NCBI GenBank assembly: GCA_023052935.1
Contig: CM041298.1
Location: 65,001,838-65,065,837 of the forward strand
From: Piezodorus guildinii
Lineage: Eukaryota > Arthropoda > Insecta > Hemiptera > Pentatomidae
Direction: 5' to 3'
DNA: 64,000 bases
Below, in pieces: positions 1 to 11,012 of the stretch. Position 1 is the stretch's first letter. Every line of letters starts with the position of its first letter. The position numbers and the translations under genes were made by a program. Under the pieces are notes generated by a model. It ran no database searches. It had not been told where the DNA came from and saw nothing but the letters and a program-made list of their open reading frames with translations.

Positions 1-4
1 AAAA

Positions 5-416
5 AGTCCACGAGTTGTTATAAAAAACTTACACTACGGCACACCACTAACCACCATAAAAGAAGAACTGGCCAAATATGGATATGAGGCAACAAGTATA
101 GTCAACGTCATTTCACGATTTAAAACACCCCTTCCCATGTTTTTCGTGGACGTGTCAAAAGTAACATTCAAAGACAAAATCTTTGACATTGAATTTTTGT
201 ACTAAACCCGTATAAAAATAGAGGAACCGCGCAAAAGAAAAATGATTCCTCAATGTATTCGATGCCAGCAGTACGGACACACAAAAACGTACTGCAACTA
301 CCCACCAAAATGTGTAAGATGTGGACTGGGCCACGAAAACAGTGCTTGCACAAAACCAAGAGAAACAGCAGCAACCTGCGCCAACTGTAATGGCGCTCAT
401 CCCGCCAAACTTTGAA
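5..416 (+). pseudogene. Jockey-type gag-like ORF1, broken (PRE domain and CCHC knuckles)
   Basis: Reading frame starting at base 5 encodes PRVVIKNLHYGTPL and IKEELAKYGYEA. This resembles the PRE/C2HC-associated domain that precedes zinc knuckles in arthropod gag-like proteins. It is followed by knuckles of the form C-x2-C-x4-H-x4-C (CIRCQQYGHTKTYC, CVRCGLGHENSAC) and CANCNGAH. ORF1 binds element RNA in the ribonucleoprotein particle. An in-frame TAA breaks it near 202-204 and it stops at 414-416. Pro/Gln-rich sequence of the rest of ORF1 continues in other frames to about 860. The open antisense frame over 155-481 is a shadow. Confidence 0.8.
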
Positions 417-900
417 AGAGCTCCGAAAACATCGCTCGAAGCAGTACGCTCCTCAGCGACCTCCAACAGTAAGACATGCACCGCCTGCCCTCAATGAGTT
501 TCCACCTCTTCCACAACTAAATCAACCTCAGCCACCTCATCCAAGAACTGACCGGCAGCATCAGAGGCAATGGCATCAACTAGCTCTAGCACCAGACCAT
601 CAAGATCAGAGACAGCCACAACAACCAGCTCAAGCCCAGTACCAACAGCACCCGAGACAGCCGCAAAACCATCTCAAGCCCCACACCAACAGCTACCAGC
701 TCAAGCGCCACACCAACGACACAGATATACAGGTATGAGTGGAGGCACTACCCTACCGGTCCCGCCGGTAGATAACTCCTCTGGCCAGTTATACAATGTT
801 ATTAATAATTTAAACAATCTCATTCAGCCCCTCTTCGGTCTTCTTCAACAACTCTCTCAAACTACCCTTGCCCTTAGACAAATATATGCCCATTAATCAG

Positions 901-3193
901 ATGACTGTAGGCTCCATATCTATCATACTATGGAACGCAAACGGACTTAATCAACATAGGACAGAACTAGACATATATTTACACGAGAAACGAATTGACA
1001 TAGCACTAATCACTGAAACACATTTTACACCAAAATCCAAATTTTACATTCATCATTACAAAATCTATAGAACTGACCATCCAAACAATACTTCACACGG
1101 AGGCACGGCTATTCTCATCAGATCAACACTAAAACACCATCCTTTGCAATTACCCATATCACCTGACATACAAGCTACAGCCATTTCACTATTCTCTGAA
1201 CATCACAACATTACTCTTGCTGCTGTTTATTGCCCTCCGAGATATGTCCTGACTTCCACGATGTTTAGTAACTTCTTCAAACGTCTCGGCAGATGCTTTG
1301 TCGCAGGTAGCGATTATAATGCTAAAGACCCGTCTTGGGGATCTAGATTATCAACCCCAAGAGGTAGAAATCTCGGGTATGTCCTTCACGAACTTTCATT
1401 AGACAGGATATCACCACACTCACCGACTTACTGGCCAACATCTAGAAGTAAGACACTAGATTTACTTGATTTTTTCATAACTAAAGGACTCCGCACTACA
1501 CCTCACACAATAAGTACGAGCGCAGATCTTTGCTTTGATCATTCTCTTTTACATTTAGAACTATTTGAAGAACCACTTGTAGCCAAGAAACACATATCTC
1601 TCACAAATAGCATAATGGATTGGGATGCGTTCAGGAACTGTCTAAATACTGCTCTCTCTATTCCTTTGGCTATTAAAAATGAAGAAGAGCTTGAGGATAC
1701 TGTAGAATGCTTCACACAGAAGCTAAAAGACGCTGCATAGTCCTCATCAATTCCCAGACCAAGGAAACATGAAAAGCTACCAATTTATCCACAGTACGTA
1801 AGGGATTTGGTCAGAGCAAAAAGAAGAGCCCGGAAAATATGGCAGACAGACCGACTTCCATCAGACAAACAAATTTACAAACGACTCAACAACGAACTCA
1901 AACGACAAATTGCAAAATTTAAAAGAACAACTTATGATAACTACATTAGTAACCTTTCGACTGACGATGGCAGCTTGTGGAGGCATACTAAAAACCTTAC
2001 TAAGCATCGGGAAGTGTCGGCACCCCTCCGAAAAGAAGATGGTTCCTGGGCCATGGCTGACGGAGAAAAATCCGAACTGTTCGCCGGATATCTATCTTCT
2101 ACCTTTACACCATACACAGAATTCAACAACATCGAACATGATAAAATTGTACTTAAAACTCTGGATGAACCCTTACAACTGACATTACCTCCTCCTTCCT
2201 TCACACCTGCTCAAGTCGCTGAACAAATCAGAAAGTTACCTAAAAAGAAAGCCCCTGGACACGACTTAATTAACGCTGAGGTACTCCAGCAAATGCCCAG
2301 GAAAGCTCTAGTGTTTCTGACTTCAATCTATAACGCGATACTGAGGACAACCAAATTCCCGCTTCAATGGAAATACTCACATATTACAATGATTCACAAG
2401 ACCTACAAGGACAAAAATACTCCCTCATCATACCGACCAATAAGCTTACTTCCACTATGCTCCAAAATTTTCGAACATCTACTATATAAAAGACTTCTTG
2501 ATGTACTAACTAACAACGACATCGTACCAGATAATCAATTTGGATTTAGAAGACATCACTCCACATTGCACCAACTACACAGAGTGACGGACTACATATC
2601 CACCGCACTAGAGCAGAAGTTATACACTACTTGGCGTATTTCTCGACGTTGCTCAAGCCTTCGACAGAGTTTGGCACCAGGGGCTTCTCTTCAAACTCAA
2701 GACTATCCTTCCACCTACTTACTACCTCATTATTCATTCTTTCCTTTCTCACAGTTTTTTCTCCGTTCGACAGGAATCAGAGCTATCTGCCATGAGATCT
2801 ATCGCAGCAGGAGTACCCCAAAGTGCAGTGCTCGCTCCATTACTCTACATTATTTACACTCATGACATACCTTACAACCCTGATATTCTAAAAGCGACTT
2901 ATGCCGACGACACAGCGATCTTAACAAAACATAAAATTGCAACCCACGCCTCAGAGATCCTACAACAACATCTAGTAAAATTACATGACTGGTTCAAACT
3001 CTGGAAAATCCATAACTTTTGAACTATGAAGATGCCAACTGTCAATGAACACATACGGACACACTACAAACGTTTCCACGATAAACTACAAGGTCACCCT
3101 AACACACTAATCAATGACATGGCCACAACACTCATGACAGGAAATGCCTACAAAAGGCTGAAGAGGAGTTGGATGAGAGACCTTCTCCCTTAG
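901..3193 (+). pseudogene. Jockey-type ORF2: endonuclease and reverse transcriptase, broken
   Basis: ORF2 starts around 901 with an apurinic-type endonuclease: ILWNANGLNQHRTEL (Asn), LITETHF (Glu), AGSDYNAKDPSWGS and CFDHSLLHLEL (Asp-His). A TAG at 1738-1740 interrupts it, and the frame resumes unchanged into the RT linker. RT motifs follow: KKAPGHDLI, SSYRPISLLP and FGFRRHHSTLHQ. A frameshift near 2630-2660 moves the rest to other frames, where AGVPQSAVLAP and the catalytic YADDTAIL box (about 2900) are found. After WKIHNF at about 3019 roughly 200 residues are absent. The frame then reaches the C-terminus, MPTVNEHIRTHYKRFHD to RLKRSWMRDLLP, ending at 3193. The deletion removes the thumb/connection region. 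Confidence 0.85.
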
Positions 3194-3345
3194 TAATTCA
3201 CACTAATTTCATGCCAGGAGTAGGTACCGCTGGGTGCTGCTCTCCCTCATACCTATCACGCCATGTTTCTTAAAATTGACCGCACATTCACTGATTGTAC
3301 ATTGTATTATATACAGGTGTGAATAAAGATTTAAAGTTTAAAAAA

Positions 3346-3969
3346 ATAAATATATATATATACGGTATATAGGAGAGCAGCAAGTATCGATCCTTGCGTT
3401 ACTCCTGCCAAGACTGGACGGATTGAGGGAATATTAGAGCTTTGGTTAACTGCTGATTGTTGTACGTCGGTATGTATGGTTTTATTATTTACGTACTATA
3501 AATCTGTGAGGCGCAAGTTCTATATTGAATTGGTTTGGCCCAATAAGTTGTCTTTGAGTAACGTACATTTTTTGATTTGATAAATTTATTTTAATTAGAT
3601 CAACGGTTATGTTAATTAATGTATTTTCACAAATTACTTTCATTTTATAAACTCAACAAGCTTAAATAAGTATTTGTACTATTTTAAGTATTTGTAGGTC
3701 TCCCTTAGCCAAACATTACAGAAATATGGAGGTAGTACAAGAGCATTGCCGAATCGGAACTATTATTACAGCCTTGTTTGAATAATATGTGTTTGCTGAA
3801 TACACAAATGGCCGAATAGGACATATGTTCGTAACCAATTTCGTATCACAAATCAATTTTAAGTAATGAAAAGTTTTATTATAAAAAAATAAACATTTCT
3901 ACAACTACATCAATAAGATGCGAAAAACTAAATAAAGTTAAACAAGAGGTTTTATTATTAGTTTTATAA
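3346..3969. other. Non-coding stretch, nothing recognised
   Basis: AT-rich sequence with no open frame of note, no SINE head and no repeat boundary I can identify. It lies between two LINE remnants and may include old flanking DNA. Confidence 0.4.
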
Positions 3970-4156
3970 CTTTTTTTTTTATTTAAATATTTTATTGATA
4001 TTTACAACTGTACATACAATATATACAACAAGTAATGGCTAATTGACACATATGGCGTGATAATGTCTTGTGAAGAAACTACCCAGTGGTAGCACTTCAA
4101 AGTCAATTTAATTAAATTAGGTCTCGAGGCCATCGTCTTTTCAATCGCCTCGAGGA
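3970..4156 (-). mobile_element. Jockey-type LINE, 3'-end fragment
   Basis: The minus strand reads SSRRLKRRWPRDLI followed by a stop, which is the C-terminus of jockey ORF2 (PPRRLKRRWPRDLL in the copy at 59997-60715). The same 3' UTR follows (GAAGTGCTACCACTGG), then an A tail seen as the T run at about 3971-3980. It is a strongly 5'-truncated insertion. Confidence 0.8.
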
Positions 4157-4850
4157 GTTTTATAACTAAAATTACCATTTATTAAAACAGCGATATATAG
4201 TTACGGTCATTTAATAATTTTACTGGCATTTCTACATACATTATATACGTGTAGCGGAGGTAATCGATGTTAATAACAGTGTCGATAACATTTTGGAATA
4301 GTGTGTGGTTAGAACGGGGAGTAGAGAGAAGGTAACAGTGTGGTGTGTGGATGCTTGCAACAAGAGAGTTTAGCAGTTATATTTCTTCTCATATTTTAAC
4401 ATATGCATGCCTGGCCAGGTTGGAAGTTAATTTTATTTGGTTAACCACAATTCTTGTTTTTGTATAATGTTTTTAGTATATTAAGTGACGTTTCCATAGC
4501 TCTAAGTCGTTAGTGTATAATGTTTATATGTATTAGGTTAATGTTTCAAATATTGAGTGATTGGTGTATTTTATTTTTCCTAGAGTAAAAATATAATGCA
4601 ATACTATTTTACATGTAAACACGCAGGAGGTTAAATACGTTTCTAAATAATAGTGTAGTACTTCTCAAACATACCGCAAAATTAAAAAAAAAAAAACTTC
4701 TAATAGTTACTTACACTAATGAATAAAGCATATCATTCACTCCACCTACGTGACCTCTTGTGGTCGATTTAGGAAACATCAATAATTGGGTTTTATGCTA
4801 CCTAAAGTGCATCTTTCAATTAAAAATTTATATTGAATGTTATAAAACAT
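4157..4850. other. Non-coding stretch, nothing recognised
   Basis: AT-rich sequence without recognisable coding or repeat structure. It contains an A run at about 4684-4696. Confidence 0.4.
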
Positions 4851-5455
4851 TTTTTTTTTTTTTTTGCGCGTATTGGCCATCAAGGACCACGTGGATATCA
4901 TTCTGTCTTCTTCACATCTTTCATCTTCCTTTTTCTCCAATAATCTTTCATCTTCCTGGACTGTTCCTCTGGCTCTTCCTTAGTCCATCTTCTCTCCTGT
5001 TTCTTTGTTTTTCCTGTAAGAACCCCAACTTCTTTTATTTTCTTACCGAAAAGCTCTCTATCTAAGCAGTCCATTTTCTTGATTTTTAACCTATCAAGCT
5101 CCTCATTTATTTGCTTTGCATAACCACCCATATTCTTATGGCCTAGAACTTTGTCAAAAATCTGTTTGTTCAGCCTCTTATTGTTCATTCTTACCATATG
5201 GCCATAAAACCTCAAGGTGACTACTTCAAGGTTTTCCAAATGTCTATATATTTCTTCATTGGATTTTAGCCTGTAGCCCTCTTGTGTTATTTTGGGTCCA
5301 TGAAGCCTCCTAAGAGTTTTTCTCTCAGTCTTGAGAAATTTCGGAAAAAACACTCAGAAGGCAAACTGTTTCCATACCATACAATATTGTTGGTCTTACT
5401 ACTGTACAGTAGTGCCTGATTTTTGCATTGGAGGATAAACTTTTCTTACTGTACA
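4851..5455 (-). mobile_element. RTE-like LINE, 3' fragment with RT C-terminal region
   Basis: The minus strand is open from 5353 to 4898. It encodes ERKTLRRLHGPKITQEGY, then RFYGHMVRMNNKRLNKQIF and a basic tail with RRWTKEEPEEQSRKMKDYW. The ERK-L-R-R-GP...EGYRL-S-NEEIY...RFYGH--RM pattern is typical of the region after the RT domain of RTE-type elements. Upstream frames (to about 5455) give the preceding VVRPTILYGMETV segment, offset by a frameshift. An A tail is seen as the T run at 4851-4865, which marks the 3' end. A related fragment on the other strand is at 32725-33130. Confidence 0.75.
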
Positions 5456-5463
5456 TGCTTCCA

Positions 5464-5466
<3 letters not shown>

Positions 5467-5518
<52 letters not shown>

Positions 5519-5541
5519 GTGTGTGTGTGTGTGTGTGTGTG
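5467..5541. repeat. Compound microsatellite (TA)n(TG)n
   Basis: About 48 bp of TA repeats pass directly into about 25 bp of TG repeats. The open frame across it is a repeat artefact. Confidence 0.95.
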
Positions 5542-5653
5542 ATTATCAACTCCGGTAATTCTGCAAATTTCCAAACTAAACAAAAACTAGAATGTAAGTA
5601 TTATCTACGTTTTAGGTCCTTCCAAAAGTAATTAAATTAAATGGATTAATCTA

Positions 5654-5662
<9 letters not shown>

Positions 5663-5704
<42 letters not shown>
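5663..5704. repeat. (TA)n microsatellite
   Basis: An uninterrupted TA run flanked by short ATGTGTATA-type edges. Confidence 0.95.
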
Positions 5705-5708
<4 letters not shown>

Positions 5709-5791
5709 TATGTGTGTGTATGTCCATATTTTATTGAATTGCTATACAGTACAATAGGCCTGAATAAATAAACAAAAATGAAAATAATAAC

Positions 5792-5797
5792 TTTATT
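5792..5797 (-). promoter_or_regulatory. Possible polyadenylation signal AATAAA
   Basis: On the minus strand AATAAA lies about 170 bp beyond the stop codon of the probable terminal transporter exon. The region is AT-rich, so chance occurrence is likely enough to keep confidence low. Confidence 0.35.
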
Positions 5798-5966
5798 TGT
5801 TTAAATATTTTAAAATTTAATTAAAATTATCTCATAAAAAACAATGAATACTTTAAGTATTTAGTTAAAGTAGCTCTATTTATCACATTGGTTGAGTATT
5901 TTAGGTCGTGAGACGGTCGCAAAGATACATCGCTCCCAAAGCTTGTACCCTTGCCAAAAACGTAGG

Positions 5967-6067
5967 TCAGCAATTCTGTTTCACTTCATCAGGCACGACT
6001 GTTTCTTTTGTTTCTTCTTTAAGAGGTTCAATTACTTCCTCAGCATCAGGTTGGCCCAGTTCGACTT
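5967..6067 (-). CDS. Probable last exon of the sugar transporter: charged C-terminal tail and stop
   Basis: A minus-strand stretch preceded by a good acceptor (TTTTTCAG ending at 6068) is open for 32 codons and ends in TGA at 5967-5969. It begins two bases into a codon, which exactly complements the one-base overhang of the exon at 23552-23732. The joined codon is GAA (Glu). The product is an acidic, Lys- and Pro-containing tail with VELGQPDAEEV and EPLKEETKE, fitting the cytoplasmic C-terminus of a sugar porter. A possible polyadenylation signal follows about 170 bp downstream. Assignment rests on phase, composition and position, not on a conserved motif. The intron would be about 17.5 kb, so it could instead be the end of another minus-strand gene. 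Confidence 0.6.
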
Positions 6068-7013
6068 CTGAAAAATTAAAGCAAAAATCTTTTAAATGAA
6101 AAGTTCAATTAAAAATGTCAAGTTGGATGGGTGTAAGAAAAAAAAATGGTGAGTGCTAATATTATATAAACTTCAGAAATAATCTACATTTATGATATGC
6201 TTCTGCATAATTTGATGCAATATATATGATTTATTAAGGTATGCATTAAAATATTTTTTTTTGAGTATCTCTCATGGCATTCAGTAACAGCCTTCATTTA
6301 AAGACATGCAGACCCGCAACGCTGTTAATAAAAAAATGTAGTATCTGTGTAGGTTGAAGGGGCAAACCAGGTGTTGCACGTATGTCTTGTATTGTTCTGG
6401 ATAATTTCATTTAAAAAACAGTTGAATGTTTATTCAACAGTGATGGATGGGATTGATAAAATGAAGAATAGATATTTTTTAAACTAATATCCTAACTATA
6501 TTATAACTAGATAAAATTCAATATTTAGTAACAAATTAACTTGGATAAAGCTTCCTCAACCGTTTCTAAATTTCGTTTAAGAGTCCGTAACTACTGTCGA
6601 ATCGAGTGTAGATAACTCAATTCTTCAATTCCCAACTTGCTATGGAGGAAGTAGGTTCACTCACCAACTTAACGGCTTAAACGTGCTTCCAATTTTACTT
6701 CCTTTTATCTAAAATTCTACAAATAATTTATAGTAAAACCTCACGATCGTGAATATATAGAATAATGGATATGCCTGTAGTCTTAAAATAGAAATAATTG
6801 ATTATAAAAAAGCGGAGGTACAAAAACTCTCGTCTGGGAAACGGATAAACTTAAAAACCTTTTATAGAATTTTTGCTGTTATATATGGTCTTCAATGAAC
6901 AGCGAACATTTCAAAATTTGATTTTTCTCCCTAACCGTTGACAACAAACTATAGGTCATGTAAACCTTTTTAAATTATCTTGATTTCTGGTATCGGTTCC
7001 CTATAATATCACT
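6068..7013. other. Intron sequence, nothing recognised
   Basis: AT-rich sequence directly upstream (minus strand) of the probable terminal transporter exon. No element ends, motifs or coding frames stand out. Confidence 0.4.
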
Positions 7014-8147
7014 GGACATTTATGGGACACATAATAAACACAAAGATGCTATCTCTAAACTTCAGGAGGTCATAAACAATATAAGTGCTTGGTCAAACAG
7101 CAACAAACTCCTGCTAAGCGCTGAAAAAACAAAAGCCATTCTGATAGCATCACCTGCTCTCCTTAAATCCTTTCCCAGCTCCCCTAGCCTATTCCTAAAC
7201 TATACTCCTATCTCTTTCCATTCATCTGTCAAGAACTTAGTTATTACTCTTGGACTACAAACTCTCTCTTGGAAACCGCACATCTCCCAAATATCTCGCC
7301 GAACCATAGCAACCCTAAAGCAATTCCGGCGCCTCCATCACCTCCTACCATTCAATATTCGTAAACTCCTTGTTTCTTCCCTTGTCTTTCCCCACTTTGA
7401 CTACGGTTGCGAAGTGTACAGCGGACATTCAGGTGAGTTCGAAGCAAAACTCCAGCGTATTATGACCTGTGCAATACGGTTTGTATTCGGGATCACCAAA
7501 GACACGCATATAACCCAGTATTACGCCGAGTTAAGGCGGCTTTATCCTCGTTACAGATGCCAGTATTTCCTAGCTTCCTTCCTCTACCAGGTTATCAGAA
7601 CTCATCGTCCCAGCTATATCTTCCAATCCCTTCAATTTAAATCATCAATTCAGTCCCGTTCTACCAGATCCCGTCTTTCTGACCTCTACCCTCCTCCTCA
7701 CCGTACTGCTGCCTTTGACAAGTCCTTTCTAGCCAAAGCAACCTCCCTTTGGAATTCTATCCCTCCTGAGATCCCTCACGTAAGAACTGCTTCCTCCTTC
7801 AAATCGCTCCTTTTTAACCACCTTCTCCTTACCCATTCAAACAGACAATAACTTCAAACTGCAGATGCTATAAATACCAATTATTATTATTATTTTTTTT
7901 TTTGTGATTATATTACTTACATTATCACTGTTGAATTAGCTATTTCTGTTTTTTTTGTTTTTTTCATTCTGAAAGTCTGACTTATAAGATGTACATATTT
8001 TACGACCTTAATTATTTTTTTAGTTTAGTAATTTGTCATTCTAAGACCATGACCAAATTGTTTCGGTCATTAATTATGTATGTTTATTTTATTCTTAAGG
8101 GACTTTTGTCCCAGGATAATAAAGAAGTTTTTTCATTTCATTTCACA
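7014..8147 (+). mobile_element. CR1-group LINE, 5'-truncated, RT C-terminal part and 3' UTR
   Basis: From about 7014 the plus strand encodes the end of an RT domain (ISAWSNSNKLLLSAEKTKAI), PHFDYGCEVYSG, and a long C-terminal region ending FNHLLLTHSNRQ at 7851. It aligns by eye along its length with the minus-strand copy at 9736-11016 (for example FLYQVIRTHRPSYIFQSLQF against FLYQTINSQHPSYIYNLLQF). The 3' UTR ends with GGGACTTTTGTCCCAGGATAA and a short TTTCA repeat tail, as CR1-type elements end in short repeats rather than poly(A). A frameshift lies near 7240-7410. Confidence 0.75.
7414..7851 (+). pseudogene. CR1-group ORF2 C-terminal fragment
   Basis: A 145-residue open frame that is the tail of the reverse transcriptase polyprotein of the LINE at 7014-8147. 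It starts internally (the ATG is not a real start) and ends at the natural stop codon. It contains LQRIMTCAIRFVFG, DLYPPPHRTA and SFLAKATSLWNSIPPEI. These correspond one to one to LKQIMNSSLRFVYG, NLYIPSHRT and SFLARSTSFWNSLPSNI in the copy at 9736-11016. It carries no catalytic motif and is not a host gene. Confidence 0.8.
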
Positions 8148-8261
8148 AAGGGCCTCCTGCACCCGCGTGTATTAGAACCAAATTTATACCATTGAGTCAC
8201 ACCTATGAGAAACAACCTTACGCAATTTTTTAGTCCATTAATCCTAATGGGAGGGAAGTTA

Positions 8262-8740
8262 TAAAGGGGAAAAGAAAAACCAAAAATAATTTTTTTCCTC
8301 TTAACAGCTCAACTGATTTTCACGAAAAAAAATATATGTTATGGAATTTACAAAACGGTTTCAAAAAATATTTTTTTCCACAAAAATGTTGGTCAACTTT
8401 TTTTTTAATTAAAAAAAATTTTTTTTTCAGGTTATGATGGTTTGGTACACATCCAATTTTCCCCTACTTTATTTTATTGGAGGGTCCTCCGTAGTATATA
8501 TATTTTTTTTTTTTTCATTTTATCGCATTTGTACCGCATGGTGAAAAACAAAAACAATTTTTTCTCCTGAACGGATCAACCGACACTCACGAAAAAAATA
8601 TATGTTAATAGTTTTCTAAAATTCTTTCAAAAAAACATTTGTTTATTAAACGTGAATCAAAATTTTTATTTTTAATATTTGAACTTTTTTTTTTAAGTTA
8701 TGTTAGATTGGTACACCAACAATTTCTTACTAATTTGATT
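8262..8740. repeat. Diverged tandem duplication of about 250 bp
   Basis: Two successive blocks (about 8262-8515 and 8530-8740) share the order of GAAAAACCAAAAA-like start, CTCAACTGATTTTCACGAAA against ATCAACCGACACTCACGAAA, AATATATGTTA, and GGTTTGGTACAC against AGATTGGTACACC. They are old and diverged. No coding content. Confidence 0.6.
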
Positions 8741-9138
8741 CATTAGAGAGTTATGCACAATAAATATTATTTTCAAGTTGATCTGAAATGTACCAATATG
8801 CAAAAATAAAAGAAAAGAACATTTATTCAGCTCTGAGTAGTAACTGGTCACGCATGAAGAGTAGGGATAGTTCCGTAGGATCATAATGTCATAGATATAC
8901 TTACATACTATGCACATATATACATTAAAGGTTTTTCCGAGACCCGGAAAATCTAAAACCTAACATTAGAAGTGCGATATCCTTGAAATGTCCGAATATT
9001 GTTTAAAATATTCAAATTTTATTTTCTACATGAGATTCTCCGTCCCTTGCTTTCTTATTCGACGGTTTTACTTTATAACCTTCTGGACCATTTTACCCTC
9101 ATTCATTTGGTACTACTTGTTTTTCTTTTCGTGCACAT

Positions 9139-11012
9139 TAGAATAGAATAGAATAGAATAGAAAATAAAATAAATTTTATTCTGGGACAGTGTCCCTTGA
9201 GAATAATAAATTTGCACAGTTTAAAATATACATGTCTGGCCAACAGACAAATAAACATAATTAACTAATATTTAAAATTATAGATAAATATATGCATAAT
9301 ACAAAATAAAATAAACAAATAAAATTAAAATTAAAACAATTAAAATAAAAACAATCCTCAGAAAATAATTGTGTTGAACAAAATGGAAAATAAATGAGTT
9401 TAAATATAAAACAAAAAGAAGGAAAAAATAAATGAATATTTACATTATTCTGATATTTAGTCTTTTAAGAATAACATAAGCTTTACAGTAATAAAGGATC
9501 TTTAATCGGCTAAGAATTAATAAAAGATAAACTAATTAAAACATAAATGGAAATAATATACTACAAAAACAAGAAACAAAGTCTTCTAATTACAATATAA
9601 AAAATACTATGCCGATTGAAACAAAAGAAAATTTCAAGAATAAAAAAAAAAAAACTGAAAAATCATAAATAAATACTTCTAGAAATAAAAATAATAAGAA
9701 AATTGAATACAATTTTATTAAAAATGTTTACATTGTCAGGTAGCGTCATTTTGGGATGCTAAAAGGTAATGAAAGAGATGGTATTTGAATTTAGAAAGGG
9801 AGGAAGCATGACGAATATTTGATGGGAGGGAATTCCAGAAACTGGTCGAACGGGCCAGAAAGGAACATTCATATTTTTTTGTTCTGTGAGAAGGGATATA
9901 AAGGTTGGACATACGGGACCTCGTTTCTAGTGGGTGAATTGAGGGTTTAAACTGCAGGAGATTATAGATATAGGAAGGATGTTGGGAGTTGATAGTTTGG
10001 TATAGGAAAGATCCAAGGAAGTATAGTCTACGGGTGTGGGGAAAAAGCCAATTTGAATCGGTATAAAGATGGGATACATGAGACCGCCTCGACGAGCCAT
10101 AAACGAATCTTAAAGAACTATTCATAATCTGCTTCAATCTCTTCTCCAGCATCATCGAGAGGCCACCATATACCGCACATCCATAATCGAATTGAGGAAA
10201 AATTAAAGAGGATACGAGGAGCTTACGAGTGGACTGTGGGAGAACATGACGGGAGCGATGGAATAGCTTTAGTGTGCTTATTGACTTTCGGGAAATTTGG
10301 GCCACATGAGGTTTCCAAGATAAGGTTTGGTCAATATGGATGCCTAAAGTTTTTACAGAGGAGTTGAAAGTGATGGGGTGGTTGTTTAGTAGTAGTGTAG
10401 GAAGAGATGGAATAGAAGTGAGGTGGGAATCGGATCCAATAATGATTGCCTGGGTTTTCGCAGCGTTTAAACTTAGTTTGTTCTGATTTGCCCAATTACA
10501 AATCCTGTTTAGGTCTTCTTGAATATTAGTAAACGCTGCTAATAACTCAGTGGGAGGAAATGTCAGGTAGATTTGAAAGTCATCGGCATATAGGTGGTAG
10601 GAGCAGTGGTGTACTGAATTGGGAAGATCGTTTATAAAGGCATTGAAAAGGATAGGGGAAACACTTGAACCCTGGGCCACCCCAGAGGGAAGGGTAAGAA
10701 AAGAAGATAGAGGCTGGTTGGGAATGTGAACTGCTTGGGTACGGTCTGATAGAAAAGACTGGAACCAGAGAATAGAGCTGTAGGAAAAGGAAAGAGATTT
10801 CAGCTTGGAGTAAAGGATAGAATGGTTCAGGGAATCAAACGCTTTGGAAAAGTCGAGGAGTATTAGTACTGTTAGCTGTTTGTTGTCTATTGCAGTGTAT
10901 ATGTCATTGGTAATTTTGGTAAGAGCTGACTGGGTGGAGAAACCAGATCGGAAACCGGATTGAAGAGGATTGATTGATTTGGAATCTTCAAGGAATTTTG
11001 ACATTTGAGATT
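9139..11012 (-). mobile_element. CR1-group LINE, 5'-truncated, with uninterrupted RT region
   Basis: A minus-strand element that starts within the RT domain at about 11012, runs through the stop codon at 9736 and ends after a 3' UTR of about 600 bp. The end is GGGACACTGTCCCAGAATAA followed by a (TTCTA)n run, seen on the plus strand as repeated TAGAA at about 9141-9162. That ending, with a short inverted GGGACACTGTCCC and a pentanucleotide tail, is shared in part with the copies at 7014-8147 and 17808-19885. Confidence 0.85.

Larger units (their letters stand above)
1..3345 (+). mobile_element. Jockey-type LINE, degenerate, cut by the window start
   Basis: A plus-strand non-LTR retrotransposon with a gag-like ORF1 (end of it), an endonuclease/RT ORF2 and a 3' UTR with AATAAA at about 3323 followed by an A-rich tail. 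Its layout and protein features match the jockey clade, and it resembles the minus-strand copy at 25163-29660. It carries several stops, a frameshift and a deletion of part of the RT C-terminal region, so it is dead. Confidence 0.85.

Noticed and set aside
155..481. 108-codon minus-strand open frame rich in Cys and Phe
   Set aside because: It is antisense to the zinc-knuckle region of the jockey ORF1. The Cys and Phe content comes from the complement of that region.
5428..5631. Open frame with Tyr-Ile and Cys-Val repeats
   Set aside because: It is translated microsatellite sequence.
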